Positions 44,363 through 50,402 of a DNA stretch of 50,402 bases are shown in pieces. The stretch is from the NCBI RefSeq assembly GCF_020054945.1, contig NZ_JAIHAU010000008.1, forward strand, positions 1-50,402, in the 5' to 3' direction. Origin of the DNA: Mahella sp. (GTDB taxonomy: Bacteria > Bacillota > Clostridia > Mahellales > Mahellaceae). Each line of letters starts with the position of its first letter. Position 1 is the stretch's first letter. The notes beneath the pieces were generated by a model. It had not been told where the DNA came from and did no database searches. It saw only the letters and a list, made by a program, of their open reading frames with translations. A program made the position numbers and the translations under genes.

Positions 44363-44746
44363 TCACATTATGCGTGATGGAAGTATAAGATCCATTAAAC
44401 CTATTATCAAAGCCGCTATGATGGCGGCAAACAATGTTATACTCATGCCTGGTACCAAAAATTGTGTAAGATATATAATAACTGTCGCTGTTATAAACCC
44501 TATTATCCCTCTACCAAAAGGTGAGGCATCGAGCTTGAATATCTTCTCAATCAAAAAATCCATGATGGCTATAACGACAGCGGCTATCAAAGAGGTACCC
44601 GCTCCCATATTTTTAAAGCCGGGCACCAACCACGATGTAATCATCAGTACCACCGTCGCTACCACAAACCTTATTATCAAGCCCCACCAATTAATACCTT
44701 CATCTTTAGGTTGTTCGGAATTATCGTTCATTTCGTCAGCCAACAA
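44363..44746 (-). CDS. Phage holin superfamily IV (Phage_holin_4_2) membrane protein
   Basis: A 127-aa protein with an acidic N-terminus (MNDNSEQPKDEG) and four hydrophobic helices (about residues 20-42, 50-66, 80-98 and 102-120). The pattern WWGLIIRFVVATVVLMI and the repeated G/S-rich short turns match the Pfam Phage_holin_4_2 family, which is widespread in Firmicute and other genomes without any phage; lysis should not be assumed. Start is TTG at 44746 or 44743, with GGAGG upstream; the ATG at 44731 is a further option. No phage genes surround it. Confidence 0.75.
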   Translation of the reverse strand: MLADEMNDNSEQPKDEGINWWGLIIRFVVATVVLMITSWLVPGFKNMGAGTSLIAAVVIAIMDFLIEKIFKLDASPFGRGIIGFITATVIIYLTQFLVPGMSITLFAAIIAALIIGLMDLILPSRIM

Positions 44747-44839
44747 AAATCACCTCCGGATATAGGATATCCGTGTTGGCAATTATTATTCAAAACTTTT
44801 CAAAAAGTTAATATAGAATTTACATTAACTTAACATATA

Positions 44840-44870
44840 ACAGTTATAAGCATGCTATACTTATAACTGT
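44840..44870. repeat. 11-bp inverted repeat in an empty AT-rich gap
   Basis: ACAGTTATAAG (44840-44850) and CTTATAACTGT (44860-44870) are exact complements around nine bases. The 44747-45015 gap otherwise has nothing I can identify. It could be an operator or a leftover of a mobile element end. Confidence 0.4.
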
Positions 44871-45015
44871 GAGAACACCACAGCCAATACTTTGATATTG
44901 GTTATGTCTACAGAAACGCCTGTGATGCATTGTCAGGGAGCCCGTGGCCTTAGAAAAATGGGTAAATGGGAAAAAAGAACACTCCTAAAAAAGACTCTTC
45001 CAAAACTGATAGTTC

Positions 45016-45651
45016 CTAGCGTATTCGAGTCAATTTCCCTGCATCCATTTCACAAACAGTATCGCACAGAATGTCGATATCTTCACTGTAATGTGATGAC
45101 AGAATAATTGTAGTTCCTTCTTTTTTCAGCTCCTTAAAAAGATCTCTGATTTCAAGCACTCCTTGCTTGTCAAGGCCGTTCATCGGCTCATCAAGCACTA
45201 ATAATTTTGGGCTTTCCATTATTGCCTGTGCTATACCCAACCTGTGCCTCATACCTAAAGAGTATTTACGAACATGTTTTTTCATTTGAGGATCAAGCCC
45301 TACCTTTATCATAGTTTCTTTAATCTTGTCATCGCTTATTTTTTTATGTATACTCGCCAGAAGTTTTAAATTCTTAAATCCGCTCAAGGAACCAACAAAC
45401 CCTGGTTCTTCTATAATAATCCCTATATCTTGCGCAACAGATGGTTTTACTTTTTCACCATTTATAATAATCTCACCGGAGGAGAGGGTCATAAATCCGC
45501 ATATACACTTAAACAAAACAGTTTTTCCGGATCCGTTCCGCCCAATGATGCCGTGTATGCGTTCTCTCTCGAAATTAACACTGACATGATTTAATGCTTG
45601 TGTCTCTTTAAACGCTTTACAGACGTCTCTAACTTCTACTATGTAATCCAT
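45016..45651 (-). CDS. ABC transporter ATP-binding protein (ABC-2 type exporter)
   Basis: A 211-aa nucleotide-binding subunit. Walker A GRNGSGKT (residues 37-44), signature YSLGMRHRLG, Walker B LLVLDEPMNGLD and the His switch SSHYSED are intact. The short form with a single domain is typical of ABC-2 exporters for peptides, antibiotics or lipids. Start ATG at 45651; a TTG at 45675 is possible and neither has a strong ribosome binding site. It is the last gene of a lipoprotein-permease-permease-ATPase group. Base composition is visibly more AT-rich than the core genes. Confidence 0.85.
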   Translation of the reverse strand: MDYIVEVRDVCKAFKETQALNHVSVNFERERIHGIIGRNGSGKTVLFKCICGFMTLSSGEIIINGEKVKPSVAQDIGIIIEEPGFVGSLSGFKNLKLLASIHKKISDDKIKETMIKVGLDPQMKKHVRKYSLGMRHRLGIAQAIMESPKLLVLDEPMNGLDKQGVLEIRDLFKELKKEGTTIILSSHYSEDIDILCDTVCEMDAGKLTRIR

Positions 45652-45688
45652 CTTTGTCCATCTCTTTCTTATCAAATCTCTATGTCAA

Positions 45689-46564
45689 TCATTCTACACC
45701 TTCAGCTATATTTATATCTTTTCGGGAAAATGAAATTACTGAAAGGATGCTTAGTGACAATGATGTTCCTAAAAGAAAAATAACAGCATATTGAAGTGAC
45801 GGCGAATCACCCGACCCGTACCAATCAATGTATTGTAAGCTGATCCAACTGATGGGCGAAAAATAATATACCTTAAGCCCTATTGTCAAACGGCCTACAT
45901 ATATAGAGAAATAGGAAATAAAAACCAATATTCCCGCTGTTATAATACCGCACATTTTCCCGATAATCAGATTTAAACTGAAAATGACGATCCCTATAAA
46001 CAATGTAACCAGAAAAAATAATCCCAAACTTATCAGTGTGGCTTCAATCGCTGTAAAAGATGTAACAATACTGTCGTTTATCAGAACAGTAAGTTTAATG
46101 CCCTTTTCATATGCGCTTCCGGGATTTCTTGCTAATGTCATAATAACCCTTCCCCAATCGCTTGTGAAATCAATGTAAGGTATAAAAGAGATTACTGTTA
46201 TAATATAGTTAATGATCGTATAGAGAAAACTGGTAAAAAGAATGTAGAGCAATTGTCCCAGTATCCATGAATTTCTGCCCGTTCGTATCACTATAAAAGG
46301 CATGTGCCTGTCTATAAAAGGAGCATCAGAAAAGAGCAATATGGCAAAACAACCGTAAATAGGCGTTACAACAGGAGTAATAAACAAATGCGGAAAAATC
46401 CACGGGCTGACATTGGAATCTACAATCCTTGCATACTCATAAATTCCGGAAAATTGCCATAATACAAAGACAATAATGAGCGTAAAAAGTGTATATATTT
46501 TAATGTCTACGACCCATTTTTTATAGTTAACAACTGAACAAAAAAATGCATTTTTAATATTCAT
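45689..46564 (-). CDS. ABC-2 type permease subunit
   Basis: A 291-aa polytopic protein with about six helices (near 23-43, 58-80, 103-125, 178-200, 205-228 and 258-282) and no ATP motifs. The layout and neighbours indicate one half of the export channel. The sequence is not close to any named permease that I know. It overlaps the upstream permease gene by ATGA, and GGTGG lies seven bases before the ATG. Confidence 0.7.
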   Translation of the reverse strand: MNIKNAFFCSVVNYKKWVVDIKIYTLFTLIIVFVLWQFSGIYEYARIVDSNVSPWIFPHLFITPVVTPIYGCFAILLFSDAPFIDRHMPFIVIRTGRNSWILGQLLYILFTSFLYTIINYIITVISFIPYIDFTSDWGRVIMTLARNPGSAYEKGIKLTVLINDSIVTSFTAIEATLISLGLFFLVTLFIGIVIFSLNLIIGKMCGIITAGILVFISYFSIYVGRLTIGLKVYYFSPISWISLQYIDWYGSGDSPSLQYAVIFLLGTSLSLSILSVISFSRKDINIAEGVE

Positions 46565-47331
46565 GATGTTTCCACCTTTTTGTTGATTTGTTTGATAGTA
46601 ACAAATAATAAAATACCAAGTATACCTGCGACGGGTATCAATTTATACAAGAACGCCGCTATTGGACTTACATCCGGATAAATACTTTGAACCAGGAGAT
46701 CCGCTTTTAAAAAATTCGGTATAGATGCATACGTGGTTAATCGCATAAGAACAAAGTATATCACTATCGGAGCAGATAAAACTGTAAATTTATTAGGTAT
46801 AAATGAAGATACTGCTATGGCTGTGCCTGCAAATAGTGCAGCCGATAGTGAATAGTGAACAGCGATAAGTAAAATATACAGTCCTGTTTTGTTATTTCGC
46901 AATAACGATGCATATGAATCACCGGTATTAACACTAATAAATAATGGAAAAAACAAGGACATAATCAGTATAAAAACAAAAATTCCGATACCGACTGTCA
47001 AAAAACCACCGATGACTGAAACAACAAATTTACTGGCTGCATATTTTTTGACACCCGTACGTATTATCCAAAAGGTCATAACTTTATCCTCCATATCCGA
47101 CGCAAAAGACATTCCATAGGGAAGTATTGGTGCAATGCACAAAATAAACATGGTAGATCCGCTGCCTGATAAAGCATGACCAAGTAAATACACAACATCT
47201 GATGTCCCGGTAATAAATCCCGAACAACTAATGAACATAACAAGCATTATAAACAACGTTGACAGCACAAAGTTGAGTGAAAGCAACGCCCTGTTCAAAT
47301 CTGCTTTTAACAACGAGATAAATATTTTCAT
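46561..47331 (-). CDS. ABC-2 type permease subunit
   Basis: A 256-aa membrane protein with six predicted helices (for example NFVLSTLFIMLVMFI, VGIGIFVFILIMSLFF, LLIAVHYSLSAALFAG). It is a second permease subunit, different in sequence from its partner, as in heterodimeric ABC-2 exporters. The ATG at 47331 follows GGTGG by five bases and begins two bases after the lipoprotein stop. The GTG nine bases upstream is not preferred. Confidence 0.7.
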   Translation of the reverse strand: MKIFISLLKADLNRALLSLNFVLSTLFIMLVMFISCSGFITGTSDVVYLLGHALSGSGSTMFILCIAPILPYGMSFASDMEDKVMTFWIIRTGVKKYAASKFVVSVIGGFLTVGIGIFVFILIMSLFFPLFISVNTGDSYASLLRNNKTGLYILLIAVHYSLSAALFAGTAIAVSSFIPNKFTVLSAPIVIYFVLMRLTTYASIPNFLKADLLVQSIYPDVSPIAAFLYKLIPVAGILGILLFVTIKQINKKVETS

Positions 47332-47333
47332 TG

Positions 47334-48503
47334 TTACCACCTATCAGGATATAGTTGCCCTGTTACGGCGTTGATAGCATCATATTTATAGCGATTATAC
47401 ATGCTGCCGTTTAATTCCGTAGCTTTAACGCTACCAAATATCCATCCGGGAACCAGTTCAACCATATTATCTTTAGGTATACTCAGATAACATAATTCTG
47501 CTGATATAATACGGGTATCCTCTTCAAGTATCATACGTGAATAATCCTCTATTAATATATTTAACGCTTCATAGACGTTAATCAAACTATTGTTTTCTAT
47601 TTCATCAGTAACACTCAAAATATTGTATGCTGCTATTCGGCTTATACCTGTTTTATCATAGACCAAATTGATTTCTGTTGAAGGCATCGGATTGCCCCAT
47701 ACCGATCCCTTTGCACCGTCCGGCATTTGCCATCCCTTATTGACAACAGGTATATTATCAATAAGCTGACGCAAAGAGAAGATATAGCATTCATCATCTT
47801 TCGTCCAGTTTATATTTTTCTTGTCATCTTCAACGGATTCGCTGTGAAGGTATAATTTATAGTGGGATAAAATTGTTTCCAAATCGAGAGAATGGGTTTC
47901 ATAAATATCAAACGGAGGAATTCCTGCTATATCGAATATTTTCTTTATGTTAACGATTGCTTTTTCAAAAGGTAAGAAATCCAGATCACTATAACTTGCA
48001 TAATCGTTATTGAGGTTGTAGCCATATTTTTGTTCAATAAAACTGGGATCAGTAAATGATATGTTTGCTATAGTATCTAATTTCTCCCAATATATCCCAT
48101 CATTAACTCTTATATAGGTAAATCCTCCTTTCATACTGTTTTCAGTGCCAAAACTTTTACCGCCGTCATATATAGATAGTATCTCATTTATTTTTCCATC
48201 GGATGCAATGATCTGAGGACCTTCCGCCAATATCTTTTCTTCCGTAATACTATTTTTAACAAAAGCCTTAATGAGTTCTTGCTTGTTAAAATTAATGTAA
48301 TCTGCTTTGAATGTTTTAGCTTCATCAATATTTCTTATTTCATCCAGATTTATGTCTATTGATAAACGTTCAGGTAAAGTCACATACTCAAAAAAAGATT
48401 TACTGTCCATATTGCGGAAACTACTATCTTTTTCGGACGTATCACATGATAACAGTATTCCTGGTATGATTATAAGCAATAAGAGTATAACAGTTTTTCT
48501 CAT
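47334..48503 (-). CDS. Membrane lipoprotein linked to the ABC exporter
   Basis: A 389-aa protein exported and lipid-anchored: signal peptide MRKTVILLLLIIIPGILLSC with lipobox LLSC and Cys20 as the modified residue. The mature part is acidic and mixed alpha/beta without any domain I recognise; segments such as YIRVNDGIYWEKLD and ELVPGWIFGS may be structured. Start ATG at 48503 with GAGGGA seven bases upstream. The open frame continues 33 codons upstream into IS debris, which is not translated by this gene. Role: perhaps substrate binding, immunity or sensing for the adjoining exporter (inference). Confidence 0.75.
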   Translation of the reverse strand: MRKTVILLLLIIIPGILLSCDTSEKDSSFRNMDSKSFFEYVTLPERLSIDINLDEIRNIDEAKTFKADYINFNKQELIKAFVKNSITEEKILAEGPQIIASDGKINEILSIYDGGKSFGTENSMKGGFTYIRVNDGIYWEKLDTIANISFTDPSFIEQKYGYNLNNDYASYSDLDFLPFEKAIVNIKKIFDIAGIPPFDIYETHSLDLETILSHYKLYLHSESVEDDKKNINWTKDDECYIFSLRQLIDNIPVVNKGWQMPDGAKGSVWGNPMPSTEINLVYDKTGISRIAAYNILSVTDEIENNSLINVYEALNILIEDYSRMILEEDTRIISAELCYLSIPKDNMVELVPGWIFGSVKATELNGSMYNRYKYDAINAVTGQLYPDRW

Positions 48504-48680
48504 TTTCTTTCCCTCGTATAGTATTTGTAGAGGCAAATCAACAAAATTTCCAGTGGTATTGCACTCTGCAAGCCTGCTTCCGAAGGCTGCAGAGCCCGTC
48601 ATTCAACGTTTAATGCTTGCTGCTACGCAGCAAGCGGCCGCTCACATCCTTACTAATAATGATTCGGTAAACCGGTACTG

Positions 48681-48981
48681 GCCATTTCGTATACGGCCAT
48701 TAGAGACTCTAAAGACCAGCTTAAATCCTTTGATAAGACTATTGAGAAACAGCTGGAAGCCAATACACTCCGGCAATCGGTACTTAAAGTACTATCTCAT
48801 GGAAGCCGCTAACTTGGCGAGGATGCACGATCCCGAGTTTAAGCGCTACTATTAGCTGAAGTACAAAGAAACGCCAAAGACGCCGCACAAAAGGGGACTT
48901 GCATTGACTATCAGAAAATTAATCCGGCTGGTTTACGCCCTGCTACGTGACAACCGGCTATATATTCCGCCAAAGGAATAG
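48681..48981 (+). pseudogene. Remnant of an IS110-type transposase
   Basis: Fragments in two frames spell parts of an IS110-family transposase: AISYTAIRDSKDQLKSFD and KTIEKQLEAN from 48681, then SGNRYLKYYLMEAANLAR from about 48776, and KYKETPKTPHKRGLAL to RLYIPPKE ending at 48981. About 70 residues between the two blocks (helix-hairpin-helix and catalytic Ser region) are deleted, the junction shifts frame, and TAG at 48853 interrupts the second block. The upstream 48504-48680 is further debris without a readable frame. Family assignment rests on the C-terminal Transposase_20 pattern. Confidence 0.65.
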
Positions 48982-49173
48982 ATCCTGGCTTATCCACAAC
49001 ATGCCATATTTTACAATTGGCTGTGACAGGTCTAAGTGGGTTTGCCCTTTTGTGCTCAAAAACAGCTGTAAATATTGATTTTTTTCAAGGTTCAATTTCC
49101 AACTGGATCTTGACATTTAACCGCTGAACTCACAGATTATGTCTTAGATAATTATTGTTATCGAGAAAAAGGA

Positions 49174-49204
49174 GTTTAACTACTGGATTAACCGGTGGTT
49201 AAAC
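49174..49204. repeat. Imperfect stem-loop in IS-remnant flank
   Basis: GTTTAAC (49174-49180) pairs with GTTAAAC (49198-49204), continued by ACTGG/CCGGT after one mismatch, with loop ATTAA. The 48982-49258 gap holds no gene I can support; it is probably the old IS end and spacer. Confidence 0.35.
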
Positions 49205-49258
49205 TAAACATTAAAAAACTCGAATAAAGGGCTCTATTTCTTACATTCATAACCTATT

Positions 49259-49648
49259 TTAAGGTTTCCATCCACCAGCAGCATAATATTCCTGAAAATC
49301 AGAGTTTGAAGGATAGCCGGTCAATTTATAATATTGACCTAAACCGCCAAACCCAGAATTGTATGTGAAATACGTTTTAGCAGAAGTTACATTTGGGGCA
49401 AAACTACTAACCGTATCGATACTCCCTGGAGAGGGCAGTGTCAGGACATATGTAGTTGCATTTGTTGTTCCAGAGGGGTCAACATAGGGAGTAAAAGTAC
49501 CATCCGCCATAGCTGATGGAGAATGTTGTACCGAACCTACAAATGGAGGTTCAAAATGAAAACTATAAGTTACTGCAAAAGCACTTACTGATCCTACCAT
49601 CAATAAGCACACCACCAATAACATTACTTTTACTTTTCGCTTAAACAT
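49259..49648 (-). CDS. Small secreted protein, DUF2712-like candidate
   Basis: A 129-aa protein with a Sec signal peptide (KRKVKVMLLVVCLLMVG then SVSAFA, cleavage about residue 25) and a short, Ser/Thr/Pro/aromatic-rich mature part (YSFHFEPPFVG, LTLPSPGSID, TYFTYNSGFGGLGQYYKL) ending in AAGGWKP. The mature protein has no Cys. The layout resembles small secreted proteins of the DUF2712 kind that lie beside ABC-2 exporters, but this is a weak resemblance and unverified. ATG at 49648 follows AAAGGAG by nine bases. A longer frame begins at 49726 directly on AAGGAGGG. It is separated from the exporter only by IS debris. Confidence 0.65.
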   Translation of the reverse strand: MFKRKVKVMLLVVCLLMVGSVSAFAVTYSFHFEPPFVGSVQHSPSAMADGTFTPYVDPSGTTNATTYVLTLPSPGSIDTVSSFAPNVTSAKTYFTYNSGFGGLGQYYKLTGYPSNSDFQEYYAAGGWKP

Positions 49649-49751
49649 ATTAATTAACTCCTTTCCAAAATATAACTGTTGTTTATTGTCGTTAAATGAT
49701 AGTCGTTCTAAACCCTCATTAGACATCCCTCCTTGTAAGTTCTTGGAGTAC

Positions 49752-49770
49752 TTTCGGAAACTCCGAAAGC
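49752..49770. repeat. 8-bp perfect hairpin upstream of the secreted protein gene
   Basis: CTTTCGGA (49752-49759) and TCCGAAAG (49763-49770) pair around AAC. It would lie in the 5' leader of the secreted protein mRNA if transcription starts further upstream. The stretch 49771-50155 holds no gene or other signal that I can support. Confidence 0.4.
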
Positions 49771-50155
49771 GCCTAAAATCTATGTTAAAGGCTCGACTGT
49801 TTATGTCTTACCTCTAACATTCACCACATATATCCATTTTTGTTTCCAGTTAATTATTCCCTGCCGCCGATTTCTATATCTTGTCTGTATGCTATATTAT
49901 CCCATTTATGGCGCACCTCCTATTATGTCGTATTATGCTATACTTCCTTCTGTTAGGCTCTATTACGAAAGCTGTATGGACTATGTCGGAAATCTATTGA
50001 ACTCCCCAGTCAGTCTTCGAGAGCCTTTATATGCTTTATACAACCTAAATCGTTTTATATATTATATATTCGCCATTTACTTTATAATTCCTTCTTTTTT
50101 TAAAAATTTTCCTTGCACTTTACCTAATATATCCCATTTATGGATGCATTCTATC

Positions 50156-50182
50156 TTGACTTTTCCAAAATCGCCCTATAAT
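50156..50182 (+). promoter_or_regulatory. Candidate promoter of the right-edge gene
   Basis: TTGACT (50156-50161) and perfect TATAAT (50177-50182) with a short 15-base spacer, 50 bases before the ATG. Confidence 0.45.
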
Positions 50183-50232
50183 CGAAATTGATGGTATTAT
50201 TTACCATTACTTCGATTCCGGGAGGTTTTATT

Positions 50233-50402
50233 ATGTTGCGTGACTGGCAGTCTCATATGGATTACCAACAGTATATTTTGTCAACTTTACCTGACTTCTT
50301 TAATGTTGAGGGAGACAGGGTGCTTAGGTTAGAAGGTTCAATCTCTAAATTATACCTTCTTAACTTGGATAGTGTGCACCCCGTCATAGAGAAACTTTAT
50401 TC
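50233..50402 (+). CDS. Partial gene, probable transposase N-terminus
   Basis: The first 56 codons run open to the window edge. GGGAGG lies eight bases before the ATG. The product begins MLRDWQSHMDYQQYIL and later LEGSISKLYLLNLDSVHPVI, a pattern I associate with the N-terminal part of DDE-type transposases of Clostridia, where a segment on 'end at leu/asp, then x-pro-x-leu' precedes the GRP region. The identification is tentative because only the start is visible. Together with the IS110 remnant it marks an insertion-prone region. Confidence 0.45.
   Translation, partial: MLRDWQSHMDYQQYILSTLPDFFNVEGDRVLRLEGSISKLYLLNLDSVHPVIEKLY

Noticed and set aside
44363-44746. Prophage, because of the holin-superfamily gene
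   Set aside because: The family is common on chromosomes without phage, and no endolysin, portal, terminase or integrase is near.
44892-45107. 71-codon plus-strand open frame between the holin-superfamily gene and the ABC ATPase
   Set aside because: No ribosome binding site, no recognisable similarity, and its end is antisense to the well supported ATPase gene.
48504-48602. 33-codon N-terminal extension of the lipoprotein frame
   Set aside because: It lies upstream of a good ribosome binding site and would bury the signal peptide; the sequence is IS debris.
49898-50143. 14-base direct repeat (TATCCCATTTATGG) at 49898 and 50130
   Set aside because: Only two copies in AT-rich DNA with no element boundary that fits; chance cannot be excluded.
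49889-50191. 100-codon plus-strand open frame
   Set aside because: Composition is that of random AT-rich DNA (Tyr/Ile/Pro/Ser runs), with no ribosome binding site, and it covers the promoter of the right-edge gene.
1-50402. CRISPR array, tRNA or rRNA
   Set aside because: No regularly spaced repeats, cloverleaf or rRNA signature was noticed anywhere in the window.

Overview
The window is a chromosomal segment of a low-to-moderate GC, endospore-lineage Firmicute of the class Clostridia. PolC and DnaE occur together, a Crh-type HPr and a tryptophan-responsive TRAP protein are present, ribosome binding sites are strong GGAGG types, promoters are sigma-A like, and the blocks rapZ-whiA-crh-dnaE-pfkA, ruvCAB-queH-DUF2905-queA and rpsB-tsf-pyrH-frr-uppS-cdsA-dxr-rseP-ispG-polC all have the clostridial arrangement. 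The species cannot be fixed from this sequence alone; a Mahella/Thermoanaerobacter-like organism would fit. About ten genes appear to start with TTG.

Layout: (1) 1-2200: a PerR-type regulator facing a minus-strand cluster of one 282-aa repeat protein and three tiny double-hydrophobic proteins that share an LLFFF module. (2) 2300-13560: an AprX-like subtilisin, a hot-dog thioesterase, then rapZ-whiA-crh-dnaE-mtrB-pfkA (central carbon control, replication, TRAP), and the three-gene mtnP-aldolase-mtnA methylthioadenosine operon. (3) 13600-23060: UbiB-type kinase with a phasin-like partner, RNase R, an HD protein, SecG, fructokinase with an RDD membrane protein, and a plus-strand lemA-TPM-pflX group. 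(4) 23100-28060: L13/S9, queuosine genes and the Holliday junction genes ruvCAB. (5) 28175-30839: argGH behind a promoter that carries a perfect long palindrome. (6) 30821-43862: a long minus-strand run for replication, isoprenoid and phospholipid precursor synthesis, and translation (rpsB, tsf, pyrH, frr, uppS, cdsA, a YtvI-like transporter, dxr, rseP, ispG, polC). (7) 44000-50402: an accessory end with lower GC, holding a 50-aa basic protein, a holin-superfamily membrane protein, a lipoprotein plus two-permease ABC exporter, a decayed IS110-type transposase, a small secreted protein and the start of what looks like another transposase.

How the genes work together: the core runs are housekeeping operons. 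Regulation visible in the sequence includes a palindromic operator over the argG promoter, a structured rpsB leader, a terminator separating rpsB-tsf from pyrH, and an intercistronic terminator before ubiB. Points most worth following up are the tiny LLFFF-module proteins, TRAP between dnaE and pfkA, Crh with a 45-residue tail next to whiA with yvcK absent, the mtnP-aldolase-mtnA operon (probable DHAP-shunt type methylthioadenosine disposal), and the secreted-peptide/lipoprotein/ABC-2 module next to IS debris. No tRNA, rRNA, CRISPR array or recognisable riboswitch was seen.
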